64,000 bases of DNA from Takakia lepidozioides (lineage: Eukaryota; Streptophyta; Takakiopsida; Takakiales; Takakiaceae). Positions 23,368 to 35,829 of the stretch are shown here, piece by piece. The stretch spans positions 91,864,756 through 91,928,755 of the forward strand of contig CM060731.1 in NCBI GenBank assembly GCA_030704615.1. Reading direction: 5' to 3'. The position numbers and the translations under genes are program-made. A model generated the notes under the pieces. The model worked only from the letters and a program-made list of their open reading frames with translations, had not been told where the DNA came from and ran no database searches. Within the stretch, counting starts at the first letter, position 1, and each line of letters starts with the position of its first letter.

Positions 23368-26300
23368 GGAACTCAACTGGAACTGATGTCTCTGCACAAG
23401 CATAGATATCATTTTGTTCGAGAGATAAGGCAGCTGTTTTCCATGTTGTAGCTTTGTAGTCTCTTCTCCCTTAGGAACCTCTTAAGAACCAATTTGTTAA
23501 AGCTTGATAGATCCTCAGCATTCACCTGTACAGGTGAGCCTATCAGCTTTTTCAGTTACTGAATGACCAACATTTTACTTGGTTTTGCAATCAGAGCAAC
23601 CAGCAGAGCATAAGAAGCAGACTTTCTGGGATTCATCTCATAACAGATCATGATAGATCTCATCTTTATCCCCCCTGGATCGCATCTATGCAAGATGTAG
23701 GGCAAAGAGTGAAGATGGACCTAATGTCCCACGAAGCACGGATACCTGAAAGCAGCCTGGATTTCTGCTTTCAGTTGGAAGCGGCCAACTTCAGTCTTCG
23801 CTTCTATGAGATGGATTCGTACTTGCCATTCCTCATCGAGTGTCACCTCCTGCTGGCCCATCTCCCTTTCATTCTTCTTCTGCTATGCAAGTAGCCCTCA
23901 AACAAAATCTTCCGGGTACTAATCACAACACAAGAGCTGTCAACGTCCGGGTCCGTCCCGAGGTATCAAAGTCCCGAGAGTGAAGGGAGAGCTGCGAGGT
24001 AGAGCTGTAATGATTTGACCCATACTCCTCCCCCCGCTGCCGACGTGCACCCAAGTTCGGAGCACCCTCAGTGCACAAACCTCCGACGGCCAATGCATTT
24101 GCAAGCGTGCGTCAGTGCGAAGCCGATTGCAATGGTCCCTGTCCAGATCCGAGAGGGACCTGCGGCATCCATCTCTTAGGCCCGGCCCCAGCTCTCTGAC
24201 CGCAGCTCAGCTTGCCAGTACCCACTTTCCTCCTTCCTTTTCATTCACTTCATTTCGTCCCCCGTCCACCTTCACCCTCGCCTGCGCAGCCGGGTCCATT
24301 TGTGCCGCAGTTTGGATGAGTGCTCTCGACCATAAACGGATGCAGTATGCGGACCAATGATCTCATTCATCTGTCGGCTACTCTTGCGGGCAGCTTCCAT
24401 GGCAGCCCAACTTCTGCCCAAAGTGCAAAATGCTGAAAGTTTTATATCCTTCGTTAAAAGTGAAAACCCCGTCGAAAGATATTTCTACTGCATGCCCGGC
24501 CTGCCCCATAAAGACCCTGACTGGATCCACTGCATTTGCTCTCTAACAGCCGACTCCATCCATCGGGACCATTTAAACTACTAAGAGGAGGCTATCATCA
24601 CAAGTGGAGGCGACCTCCACGTGGCGGTGGAGGAATACGGTAGCGCGCGAACCGAAAATGGGCGGCATTTAAGGGTGCAGCCTTAGGAGATCACACGCGT
24701 TGCCCACTGATGGCGACGGCGAATTTGGATCCTCCGGATACAGCGATACTCTGTCAGACAAAGAGGCCTGCACTTCTGACCCAGCGGTCCACTCCACACC
24801 TCCCAGGTGACGAAATGTATGTTTGATGAGTATTCGTTAATGTCGACGAAGGGACGACGACAGGATAAACCTTGTGCGTTTAGCCAGCTGGGAAAAACAA
24901 GAGGACGTGATGGCGATCGCTGTCTTGGCCTCGGGCCCACAATCGCCATGCACATAGTACGGAAATCGCCATTTCCTAGATGGACAACCGTGGTATTCTT
25001 TTCATGTGCATTTTCTTGGCGCTGAATCGGCGGGACGGTGACGAACGAATCTTCTTATATCCCAAATTCATTTGTTCATCACTTAACAGAGTAATTCAGG
25101 ATGAAATAGGAGGCATCGATGTGTATATGGAATTGTTTTTGGATATAGTATGGTTGAAGACATGTGAACAAACAATGTGTGACTGTGCAAGGAGAAGACG
25201 CTCTTCTTTACGCTAGCTAACCGCTAGCATATATATATATTTATATACACATGTGACCGGACGCTCCCCGAGAAACACCAAAATCAATTGATGCGTCATC
25301 ATCGTAAACGTCCATGTAAAGACCAGCAACGTATGCCACAGTGAGACCAATCCACCAGATTTCTCATTATCACCCAGATATCAACTCAACCCCCCGTTGA
25401 ATGGGATACAGGTCACGTCGACCATGGAGGAGACGCTATAACGGGGACAGCAGCCTTGTAGGAATACGACTTTTGGCCCTTGTGTTAGTCTAACCGAGAC
25501 TTTTCAGAAGTCATTGACAGAGTCATGTTCGATTCAACATACGATAGCTACCGACAAATACTTCACTGCTTACCGACAAGACAACCAACATAAGGGGTGA
25601 TATCTTACTAGTTGTCCTTGGAAACAATGGAACTTTGTAGAGCATTTGTCTGAAGCTATAAAACTGGGTGCACAGGACGAACGACTCTATATCGTTAGTT
25701 GACTAATTGGGTAGACTAACATCAGTATCAGTGGTCCTATTGTTGATGGTCTTTGGGGGTGAATATATGTAACTTACAACAATTAGGGTTTTGGAAACCG
25801 GTATTATTACGAATTATAAGGTTTGCCAGAGGGATGTGTGATAGGCTTATATGTAAACAAGCACCGTACACAGACATATCGAATCGAAACCAGGACTCCG
25901 TGTACCCAGTTTTAAATGGTGTTCTTGGGCGTGTTGCCTCATTTTCAAGTAATGCATTGTTGCAAAGTTGCGAGCGATGTTCCGGTACTTCAAAATTGGC
26001 CAGTTGGGTAGGCCCATGGTACATACATTGCTCTTGTCGGCCTCAACACCCCGAACGATCATGTGCCGCATCCAGATTTTTAAGCATATGCCATGAAGTT
26101 GGCACATCCGGGCAGGCCCTGCAGGTATTTTCTTTTTCTGAGGAAAGGGACACACCCCAGATATAATAAGATCAAGGGCAGGCCTTCCTCATGGGCCCAG
26201 ATATTACAGGGTCTCTTTATATGATGGCCATCAAAACTCTTAGGGCTCGGGGATGCATCCGTCCAGAAGGACGGATGATACGGATGACTTCATTCATCCA

Positions 26301-26840
26301 ATGACGGGATCCTTGCGTGTGTGTCCGTTGCGTGCGACAGCTCGCGGGGGAGCATCGGAGCCGTTGACAGGGCGACGGACGGGTACAGAATACGAGAAAT
26401 ACTAGGGCGGGAGACCGGCGACGCGGCGCTCTGTGGGCCGTCAGATGGAAAGCACGGGCAGATGGCGTGCTCATTAGACAATGGCCCGCCTCCCCGTACT
26501 GATGTGACCCATGCACCGTTGCGATGGCAGGCTCGTGCCATCCACGGCCGCTAATCTCTGGCGGGTCGGACGTCGACCTGGCACGTTTGCCCTGTGCTGG
26601 ACGCCTTTACTAGAGGCCTTACAAAGCTGCCCTAATGGACGGATGATCTCCGACCATCCACAGATGAACAGACCCGGGGATGATGTCAGACGAGTACCTG
26701 ACGTGGAAGCTTCCCTCCTTGGCTAGATACTCGGGCAGAAAAATAAATCCGTACCACTGCCCGATCAGGTATATTTGTTTGGGGCGAAATTGGTCAAAAC
26801 ATTTAAATTAGTTAAATTAGCGGTCTGAAACATCAATATA
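23368..26840. other. BELL 5' flank and gene-free spacer
   Basis: 23,368-24,600 should contain the BELL promoter and 5' leader. It is pyrimidine-rich on the plus strand around 24,180-24,300, but no clear TATA box stands out. An AT tract lies near 25,229-25,248. Between 24,600 and 26,840 frames are short with no recognisable family. A perfect 9-bp inverted repeat, catccgtcc and ggacggatg around agaa, lies at 26,256-26,277. Confidence 0.45.
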
Positions 26841-27061
26841 TGAAGGGAGACGTTTGTTTGTTTGTTTGTTTGTTTTGTTTTGTTTTGTAGCGTTGAGATG
26901 TCCCAAACCGCGAGGCCCCGGCGCTGGTGCTTGGTACCGTTGGAAAGCCCTCGATGAGGAGGGGAGCACCGGCTTGTTTCACGAGTTTTGGACCTACGGT
27001 GTGGGAGATGTGGAATTCCAAGTACTTTTGGTCGCTGGAAATTCACAAAAAATAGCAAAAA

Positions 27062-27160
27062 TGGCAAAGTGGGCATTCCTGGACAATGGTTGGAGCCTTG
27101 ACGGGATAGATATCAAGGGAAAGGTCTCCGGTTCAAATCTGGTCGTACGCTCTGTGGAAA
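27062..27160 (+). repeat. possible tRNA-derived (SINE-like) pol III promoter boxes
   Basis: TGGCAAAGTGGG at 27,062-27,073 fits an A box and GGTTCAAATCT at 27,130-27,140 fits a B box, 56 bases apart, followed by an A8 run at about 27,159. The intervening sequence does not fold into an obvious tRNA cloverleaf, so a SINE remnant is more likely than a tRNA gene. This may be chance. Confidence 0.25.
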
Positions 27161-27164
27161 AAAA

Positions 27165-27437
27165 ACTTACTTAGATGACATTGGACACTTGGGCCAACAG
27201 CAAAGGCTACCCTAGAGATTGTATTTGGGCCCGGACATAGGAGACACACTTTGATACATAGGGGATTGCACTTGGACTTAGATGACACTGGACACTTTGG
27301 GCCAACGGCACATGCTACCCTAGGCCTAGATCTCCCAAACAGGATTCTTCACACATGGGCCTGGACAGAGGAGATTCACTTGGATACATAGAGGATTGCA
27401 CTTAAATGACACTGGACACTTGGGCCAACGGCACAGA
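27165..27437. repeat. diverged tandem repeat, about 2.3 units
   Basis: The phrase gatgaca(t/c)tggacact...gggccaac(a/g)gca...ctaccctag occurs three times (27,175, 27,281, 27,405). It is separated by gga(c/t)ataggagacaca and tacata(g)gggattgcactt words. No coding potential. Confidence 0.8.
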
Positions 27438-27439
27438 CT

Positions 27440-28562
27440 ACCCTAGTTAATATATAAAAATAAAATGTACTGTGTATACGGCTTCATCCCAGCCGCTGAT
27501 CTCAAGGGGAGGTCATTTCCAAATATTACAACTTGACGTGCAAAAAAATATCGGGTGCCGAAAATTCTGAGAAAATAAAATTTAGAATATATTTAGAAAT
27601 ACTGTAGGGTACTAATATATTGACGGCACCGCATTTAAATTGAAATAGGGTCCAAAATGAAGACGGATTCTTCAAAAAAATTAAAATTAATATATGGTGG
27701 AGATAAATTAAAGGGACACGTGTCGATCAGTGACACGCATCGGAGAGGGCGTAGGCGCATGTGCACAACAACCCTAGGCTTCCCTCTCTCCTGTCGGTTG
27801 CAATTCGTGGTGACATTGTGCTACAGAGAGAGAGAAAATGTTGTGCGCTCAGTGGTGCAAGCATTGTGGCCTACAGGTTTTGAAGTTTGCAGGGCGTGAC
27901 AATGGAGAAGCGTAGATTGAGGGGGAAGGATGGCAACACAAGCATGGCGGCCCATAGGTTTTGAGGGAAATGGTGGATAGGCGGAATACAAAAAATGAGA
28001 AGAAAGGTAGGGAGCAGGTGGGAGGTCGCTCGACAACCAGTTGATCTCCTTAACAAGCCAGCCACAACAATCATGGTGCTTCTCAACTACTTCTCAAAAT
28101 CTAGAGGGCATCTGAAATTCAAATATGATGTAACCGATAGACATAAATTCGATTATTAGTTCAGTTACTATGAGATTTGATTTTGCTCGGAACCTTTATA
28201 CTTTAAATGATGCTGATGCATCTACTTTGGATAAATTTTTTTCCAGCAAATAAAAAAATTATTACCCCGTAATTATTTAAAAAAAAATTAGGTTAATATA
28301 GGATGTCCAATATTTGTTACCTGCTATAAAATATAAATAATATAGCCTACAAGAAAATATGTCATATTACAAAATTATGTAATAATAGGGTGGCCAAAAA
28401 TTCAGAAAATAAAATTAATACCCCCATAGAAAATGCCTATTTGCCTCAACTAGATAGGGAGTGACCTCCCCGAGGCTGGTCTCCATTTATCCATCTCTCG
28501 GGCCCTGCTATCACTAACTGTTGGTTACAAATTACAAACGCAAATACTTACAACATAGAAAA
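27440..28562. other. AT-rich spacer, no gene seen
   Basis: Low-complexity AT-rich sequence with short frames only; nothing recognisable on either strand. Confidence 0.5.
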
Positions 28563-28760
28563 TTTATACACAAAGCTAACATGGCGCACAGTCAAACAGG
28601 TGTGGAGGGGATCCAAAGACAAGAGAATCAAAACAGTAATTCCCCCACACCAAAAACACTCCATAGTGCCGCTCCTGCAAGCTACCCCAACCCAAACCCG
28701 GACTGACTCTTGCCTCCACCTACGGAAAGGTTTTGGCCTACAGAGAGGGTGAAAAACTAC
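28563..28760 (-). repeat. dispersed repeat, inverted copy of 61,404-61,585
   Basis: Read on the minus strand this segment matches the plus strand at 61,404-61,585. Shared words include atggcgcacagtcaa, ggggatccaaa, caagaatcaaaac-like, cccccacaccaaaa, and cccggactga followed by ctccacc. The 61-kb copy sits just upstream of a gypsy gag, so this is probably an LTR or leader fragment of that family. Confidence 0.7.
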
Positions 28761-28857
28761 GGGGAGGAGAGACTAAAGCAATTCCTAATCCTAGAATGCT
28801 CTTATCCCACCACTCTCCCTCATGTCTCTACCCACTCGCTTGGGCGACCGCGCGCAG

Positions 28858-28880
28858 CGGGCGGGCGGGCGGGCGGGGGC
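28858..28880 (+). repeat. (GGGC)n G-rich tract
   Basis: Five or more G3 runs separated by single C within 23 bases, with potential to form a G-quadruplex. No gene is adjacent. Confidence 0.7.
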
Positions 28881-29099
28881 GCCCCTTGTCCGTGCGTGGG
28901 GCCTCGCGCGTGCGCTTGGAAAATGCTATTATCTTAAAATGAGAGGCACAACAAAATGGAATCGAATTAGCACCTCAAATCTCTTCCCATCTAGAATGTG
29001 AGAAAATGATTTTATGTAAGTCAAATTGAATACTACGGATAACATGTGTGTTGAAACAAGTGAATGTAACTATTGCAATATTTCATGAACAATGTGATT

Positions 29100-30600
29100 A
29101 TCAACACAATTTTTTTTTACTTGTACAAATACCGTAGCAGGGTCGCGCGGTGATCAGCACCATTGAGGAGTGCGTGGGGCGTACCATCTGTGGTCATCGC
29201 CCCACCTTAGTAGATTGGCTGATTGGGATCGGCCCAGGATAGGACGGGTTCGAGGGCGAGAGTCTCCGCATCCGAGGAGAGCCTGTCGGCCGTTCTTGCC
29301 TCCCTGATACTACCATCGCGGTTCCACACCAGCAGCTCTTATTCGTGAGTTGATTGCATCCGGTTCGCTCTCCTTAGTACGTACATTGAGGGATCACCCC
29401 GCAGAGAGTTCTTTCATTGCATCATTTCCTGCGGTTCGTAGGTCTGTCCCACCGGATCCAGCACGACCGGTGGCTTTTCCTTTTGGCCTGAGAGTTCCCC
29501 GGGCTTATTCGTCTCGCTTACCATTTCGAGTGGTATATGCGACTTCCTCGGTGGATAGTGCCCCAAGTGGACCTTTAGAGTATACCTCCTCAAAGGAGGA
29601 CGATCCAGTGTCTGGTAGCCCTCGGGGAGCCGAGTGATTAGTACTGAGATCTCAGGAACCTCTAGGGTGAGGGGTCATGAGAATCCAGTTGATTTCAGCA
29701 GGACTAGGATGCAGTAGCAGAGTACGGTTATGCATTGTTGTATTTAAACCATCCAGACTGCATCACGTCCATTTTATTATTTCCATTGACTAACGCATTG
29801 TGCAAACAAGTATGAGAATGTCAATATCAGGGAAAAAGTTGGTATGACCTTCGACGCGAAAATCAAACGCCTCTGACATCGGTTCTTCCATGCTCCACTA
29901 GAAGTGCGAATCCGAATTGAGGCCTATCTCCGTTATCTGGCTGAAAAGAAGGAACACCAAAAAACGTTGGATTGACGAACGAGTTTGGTGTACCCGACAA
30001 CTTCCAACGGGTGTCTCTCAAAAAAATTATTGATGCCCAGATAGATTTGTGTTTCCAGGGTGCTCGTGCCCAGAAATTTATTTGGGTGCTCTACACCCCA
30101 GGTCATCATTAGTGGCCCATTTAAGGTGGCAGATTGATTTATTCGGGATTTCTTTACCCATTGTGACTCATGTCAATTCTTTGCGGCACAACATCTGGTC
30201 CTGAAGGCAGATTGTGAACATTGTAGAGGTCCTTGGCCTATAGGACGGCCGTTAATGCATAGTCGGTTACACACGGAGGTACCACCATTACCAAGGTTCC
30301 ACGGTAGGTATCCTGATTTAACCTCCTTCATTCTTGATATGGTCCTTCAAGGGAATATATGCCCTTTGGTGCAACCAAAAGTAGGAGAGTCATCATTTCA
30401 ATAGTGAGTGTACGTCTAGCTCAAGATCGAGAGAAACATTCCTAAGTTTAGATAGTATATCTTTTGACACTAGACTGCAGCGTCGGCTAGCCAAGGAGGC
30501 AGTCAGGGACCAGTTGCTAGGAAAGAATCTAGAATTGAGTCCAGGATCCGATTCGGACACCCGCAGTCTAGAAAGGATAGATTGGGAACAAGATGATATT
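29100..30600 (+). other. weak retroelement traces, no intact gene
   Basis: A 95-codon frame at 29,350-29,637 is proline/serine-rich without recognisable features. From 29,900 to 30,300 short plus-strand pieces look protein-like in three frames. One reads RIRIEAYLRYLAEKKEHQKTLD-type helix; another reads THCDSCQFFAAQ followed by an aromatic/His region, faintly like a retroviral-type integrase zinc end. The signal is too eroded to assign. Confidence 0.25.
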
Positions 30601-30624
30601 GTCCAGGGATGCCTCGGCGTGAGC

Positions 30625-30740
30625 CTGGTCACGTGAGCGCAACTGCGCTCACGCCACGTCACCTTGCGCAAATGCCACGTCACGGGGCTCACTCCACGTC
30701 ATCACACGTGAAGGCCGCGTCACCACGCGCCCAGAAAGAA
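30625..30740. repeat. GCCACGTCA-rich cluster
   Basis: Repeated gctcacgccacgtcac-like words, plus gtcacgtgagcg and catcacacgtgaagg, mixing CACGTG and TGACGTGG cores. The same word family recurs at 55,195-55,385. The core resembles bZIP-binding G-box/C-box sites, but no gene start lies nearby, so a dispersed repeat is at least as likely. Confidence 0.6.
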
Positions 30741-30799
30741 GTGGAGTGTATTCCCGCGGATTGGCACCCTTTACCGCGGAAACAAGCTGGACGACATAA

Positions 30800-31160
30800 T
30801 AAAAGGCATTGAATAAAAGATGGATGAATGTACAGTTGGATGATAAACAGATGGATGAGTGTGAAAAATGAATGTAGATGGATGAATGAGGGATGGATAA
30901 GAGTAAAATGGATGAATGTATAATGGATGTTGAGCAATGACAAAAATTCATGACAGGAAGATGCATGACCAAATCTTTTGACGAATGCACAACGTATATG
31001 AAATGAGTGTGGAAGGTTTGTGGGGTGGATTAAGAGTACAGAGGATGAATGTACAATGGATGTTGTACAAAGGAAAAAATTCATGAATGGAGCACGCATG
31101 AATACAGTGTAGATGAATGCACAATGGATATGAGAAGAGTCAGGGAGGTTTGTGAGATGG
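30800..31160. repeat. GATGAATG-type minisatellite
   Basis: Many gatggatgaatg / gaatgtacaatggatg words. Longer diverged units are recognisable from the recurring ggatgaatgta(t/c)aatggatgttg, acaaaaattcatga and tggatatgagaagagt phrases. Confidence 0.8.
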
Positions 31161-31615
31161 ATTCATACATATTGCAATTTAAATGAAAGTTGATTCTGTG
31201 ATTATTATTTGTTCTAAAGGAACAACTACGGTGGAGGAAGGGGATTCAACGTTTTCCAGATAATATGAAAATGAATATTAAAAGAATACAGTTCAGTCTA
31301 ACTCAGAGTCAGTACAATGTATCCCCGCTTCCTCTGCATCTAAGTCTAAGTATTTTAGAACACCGGATCCACGCTGGATACACCTACGGTTGGCCACTAA
31401 AAAGTCAGGGGATAGGGACTCGGCCGCGTGAAGTGCCATTGCTTCGGCATAAACAGGAAGCAGAAAATTGGAAAGGGGGCTGTCGAAAACAGACTCGCCA
31501 GAAATGACTGTATCTCCTAAAGATCCACCGCTGCCTTTCCTGAAAGACAGCCTGAAAAAGTTATTACTGTAACTTTGATGTTATTGAGAAATTGAGTATG
31601 ACTCCCAAAGAGGGT
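31161..31615. other. spacer downstream of methyltransferase-like copy 2
   Basis: A strong donor (gtgagt, minus strand, about 31,625) at the end of the last recognised exon suggests further 3' exons here, but I could not identify one with confidence. Confidence 0.35.
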
Positions 31616-34600
31616 TTAGCACTTACTCACATGAAAAGTCGTTGTCGACCTGCTATCTTCGGGATCGTCATCATTTCGAATTTGAATCCGATCAGTCTGT
31701 GTGCCTGAAGTGGAGCCAGACAAAAGGGGGAGGAGCACTGTGTTGTAGAGGTCAGAATCACCCTCCATGCCAAAAAGGCTTCTTCCGCCTGCCTTGCATG
31801 CATGGTAAGTTGCTCCTGCACCAGACAGGAGAACATGAACAGTTTGGAGGGGGGGATTTAAGCAGATGAAACTATTGAAAGAAAACCAATTCGGAAGGGA
31901 AAAAACAAACCTGTGGACACAGAAAGATCGACCACCCGTGCACAGCGGTGGCTGCATGACTCCAGCAGTATTTGCATGAACGCTGGGGACTTTTCCTTTG
32001 CACCTCTCCAGGGAGTGCCATCTAGTCTCTTCAGAGTCTGACTGAACTGCATGAAGTTGTACAAAATGTCATCGACATGGGGCTCATAAGGGGGGTTGAC
32101 GAAACAACCCTGGTCAGAAATCTCAAAGCTGCGGATGGAGGATGGTGTCTTTGAGGTGCGAATCCTCCGCAGGCAGATCGCCTCGAACATCCTTGTCTGC
32201 CAAAGATAGCAGGTTAGTGTGGTAAACACAATCTATAGTGGAAGTGTGTACATCGGCTATTCAGAACTCAGACACAAAAAAATCATGAATCGGTGTTGAT
32301 CGGTGTCGATCATAACACATTCTACTAAAGTGGAGCTGCAGAGAAAATTGAAACTCATGATCAACGCACAAGCAGAAGGGAGACGGCATACCAGCTGACT
32401 AGGGAAACCCCCTTTCACAAGGTAGAGGCTGTTCACACAATTCCATGTGCGCAAAACTTCAAACCCTGAAGACTTGAGGTATGATGCCAATGCCCGATGA
32501 CTATCATTGTCACATGACTGAAAAAGCAGAAGTGTCCCTGCATCAGAGAGGAAGTTGTTACAGAACCCGAACACCCAACTCCAGTAGTTGTCCTCGAATT
32601 TGTTCCAGCCTGGCGTCTTGCCCTTTGGAAGAACTTCTGGCACAGCCTGGCCATCCGGGATGTCGAGAATGACAATGTCGGCCGCATAAGTTTTCTGCAC
32701 ACCGCACACGAAGGTGGGGACCTGTGCTCACCTGCAACAGACATGTTTTTTATAAGAACGATGGCAAGATTGTTTTCAAAGAACGAGACTGAAATACTGC
32801 CAACGAAACTTTCAGAGAAAAAGGAAAGAAACTGGAATTCTCACCAGATTGAGGAATGAGATTATATTGTCCCAGGTAGGGGATGGCACCCCAGTGTATC
32901 CTCTCTTTCGACTCTTCATCATCGAAAGCCAACCCTCATTAACAATTTTTATCTCTCCTGCTGAATCAGAACGGGAAGGGTGTGGCTTGGCATCGAACAC
33001 GCACTGAAGAGTGCGGGTATATCTTCCAGCAGTAAAGTCCTGCCCACTCTCCATCTCCTTTTCATTCTCCTTCCCCTTGTCCTTTTCCTTCTCTTTGGAC
33101 TTGTCTTTGTCCTTTGGCTTTGCTGGTGAGATGGCTATGACATCAACAGCCTTGTCTTTTGGTTTGCGGCCCGCCTTCTTTCCCTTCTGCGGCGTTCCTG
33201 AGCATCAGGCTCCTTGGCAGCCAATGTTGCTATGTTTCGTTGATACTCTTCGTCAGTCAAAGGCGCCAGCATCTCAGCGTTATTGTTCAAGTATTTCATA
33301 TGTTGTTCTTGAAAGGTCGTGTGCTCAGGTGGGCAGTCAAGGTACCACCCACAGTCTCTGAAGTGAGAAGGACTCCAGTCCTTCAATATCCCTGCAGTAT
33401 ACATGGTTGGATCGTTTGCAGGGTCCGACCACATGTCAAGATAGTCGGGAATTCTGCTCAGGTGATTTCCTTCCATAAGCACATATTTCGTATACCTGAA
33501 AAAGGAGATAAATCCCAACCCACAAAAGCGCTCAGTGAGTAAGATGCAAGTAGAACAGAATGAAAAAAAACATAGATTGAAATGGCTCTGAGAACTGCTC
33601 CAAGGACCTTTCAGGACCACACTACTGCTCCAGATATGAATGTCGTCAACGCCATTCAAAACATTCCATTCAATGATACTATAAATACACCCTAATCCAG
33701 GTGAATGCAAATTATCGTTTAGGAATGACACAGACATAGAAGTGAATGTCGTCAACGACATTCACTAATGAAGCCTAATTATTACTTAAATGAAGCAAAA
33801 TCACAGGATGGAAATCATAAAATCGAGTAAGGAACCCTCCAGGAAAACTCAATGCACATTCATAACGAACATATCACTGAGGACCTCACAACATCACTGT
33901 ATGTGAATGGCGTCAACGCCATTCACAAAAATACCAAAAAGAAACCAATTACTTAGCTCCCAATCCATGTAAATTCAAATTGTCGCTGTTGAATAATACA
34001 GACACAGAAGTGAATGTCGTCAACGACATTCACTTTGGATTTCTCATAACAGAGCTTATCAAGCCTCCAGATTCCTCGCAAAGGCAAAAACAATGCAGAA
34101 CAACTGAATGTCTGCATTGACATTCAGCAAAATGAAGTGAGGAACCCTCACTGTAAACTCTATGGACATTACAAAATTTACATAACTCTGAGGACCTCTC
34201 AACAACTCCGTATGTGAATGTCGTCAACGCCATTCAAGGACATTATCAATTCTAATCAGGGACACTATAATTACACCCTTAGATCCTAACCAGGTGAATT
34301 CATATACTCGCTTAAGAATGACTCAGACAAAGAAGTGAATGTCGTCAACGACATTCAATCTGGATCTATGATTTGCAATCCTTATGAAGCCACATTTTTC
34401 CCAAAAAAAACAGTAGAGTTTCAAGTATGACATTGCACCTGTACACAACTCGCATCATGGCCCACTCTCCTCCAACCTGACTGTCAAAGTCATTGGACCG
34501 TAAAATGTTACCATTCTTTGGAGAACTCCCGGAAAAAACAGTATCTCCAGGTGAGACCTCTCCACTTCCTTATGTATGCCTCCAATGACATTTGGGGAGG

Positions 34601-35829
34601 GGAAACAATCGAAATGTTCAGGTCCTTCAAAGTCTGATCCAACACAATGACGGCGCGCTTTTCGAGCTGCAAATAGTATATTTGTCAGAATTGCAAATAA
34701 GATACTCATCACATACTTGAAGAAAAGAAAACAGCAAGTTTGAATACACACCTGACTCCAAAATGTAGCCTTGTGGAGCAGTTATCAAACACCAAATCAC
34801 TGATTCCTTCCACCTTTGTGTCAGGCTGTATGGTGCTCTTTGGGAACTGATTCAAGTCATTTACTGTTTGATCTGAGTTCCATATCTCCAGCCACCTTAT
34901 TTTTGTTGTGGGTCGACCATCGATATGGCCAGCCGGTGCAATTTCTCCTGCTGCATCTCCGGATGCACATGCTTGTCATAGTGTGTTTTGATCTGCTGAA
35001 GGAACTCAGGACCAAGTCCAGGATCTACTATTCTAAGCTGCTTTCCGAAGGCGGACATCAATTTGGTTCTTCGCATTTCAAACTCCTTCTTTATTGCAGC
35101 TTCCACACCCTTTGATGTCCTTAGTTCTTCTGGGTAGTGCGGTAATATTCGGATTTTCCCTTCTCAGCTGCCTCTGCCAGTTCTTGCTGCATAAATTCAA
35201 GTAGTGATTAGCTCCGAAGGGACTACAAACATGTATTCAAAAAGTAAACAGAGTACAGACTCGGGCTTACCGCATCCATGTACTCCAGAAACGCCTCTCG
35301 TGTCAAAGAATACCAAGTGCCTGCAACTCTTCCTGTTTCGCACTTCTTGATGATATTGGGTGGTAGTACTGTCCAAAAATCATCCAGCTTCATCAGACCA
35401 ATCCTCTGAATTCGGAATAGTGTGTGAACCAAGCTTGTTGTCACATGCGATTTCTCTGTCGATCTGCAAAAACATTGGAAACATTGCATTCCTTAACACT
35501 GTTTTTTGAGGATTAATAAGACATTACAGAGGGAATGAAATCTCCTGGATGACTTACTTGTTCACGTCGTGCATAGCTGTAAGAAGCCTAGCGATGTCGT
35601 TTCCAGGATCCAAAACCATTGCCTCCACAGCAAATGCTTGTCTTTGTCTTTCGCATGGTGTTTTCTGAATGTATCCCATCCATGCCAGCAATCGGTGGTT
35701 GCCGTCCCAGACGTAGAACATGTGGTTGCAGAATGCTGGGTGTTCTTTCCCATCATGAGGGCCAGCTCGAACTCCTCATTGGCATCTTTCCAGCACTCAT
35801 CCCAGTTATCACTGATCTCTGGAGACACT
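31616..35829 (-). pseudogene. ParB-like / beta-class DNA methyltransferase-like gene, copy 2, 3' part
   Basis: Minus-strand exons: 35829-35558, 35463-35271, 35186-34752, 34666-34439, 33495-32844, 32721-32392, 32196-31911 and 31815-31616, all with GT/AG borders. Exon 1 of this part reads FYVWDGNHRLLAWMGYI, the DGNHR motif of ParB/sulfiredoxin-fold nuclease-like domains. Later exons give RWLEIWN, a KEKEKDK-rich linker, VILDIPDGQ (motif IV position), WNKFEDNYWSWV, a LLLF strand, SPAFMQILLES, then VVDLSVSTG|A (motif I position) and LFGMEGD (motif II). Copy 1 (1-3,244) matches residue by residue in many stretches and shares the intron sites before RY(C/T)K, before (S)T(R/L)xFEA, and inside the STG/GTG glycine. 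Single-base frame changes occur near 35,740, 35,130, 34,890, 34,760 and 34,510, so the gene is probably dead. The 5' part continues at 49,008-50,384 beyond an inserted retrotransposon. The product would have been a nuclear DNA-binding or modifying protein, by inference only. Confidence 0.75.
33636..34360. repeat. intronic 270-310-bp repeats, each with perfect hairpins
   Basis: Two and a half diverged direct units start at about 33,636, 33,902 and 34,213. Each begins with a hairpin (t/g)gaatg(t/g)cg-tcaa-cgccattca and holds a second one about 110 bp later. Perfect 10-bp arms with a tcaa loop occur at 33,742-33,765, 33,903-33,926 and 34,010-34,033. Another at 34,104-34,127 has 9-bp arms ctgaatgtc/gacattcag. 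The array fills the intron between exons 34666-34439 and 33495-32844. Confidence 0.9.

Noticed and set aside
27062-27160. Functional tRNA gene
   Set aside because: No cloverleaf or acceptor stem can be drawn around the box-like sequences.
29350-29637. 95-codon frame as a gene
   Set aside because: Low-complexity composition, no homologue recognised, no flanking signals.
33636-34360. CRISPR-like array of palindromic repeats
   Set aside because: The repeat units are 270-310 bp, diverged, intronic and in a eukaryotic setting; there are no uniform spacers.
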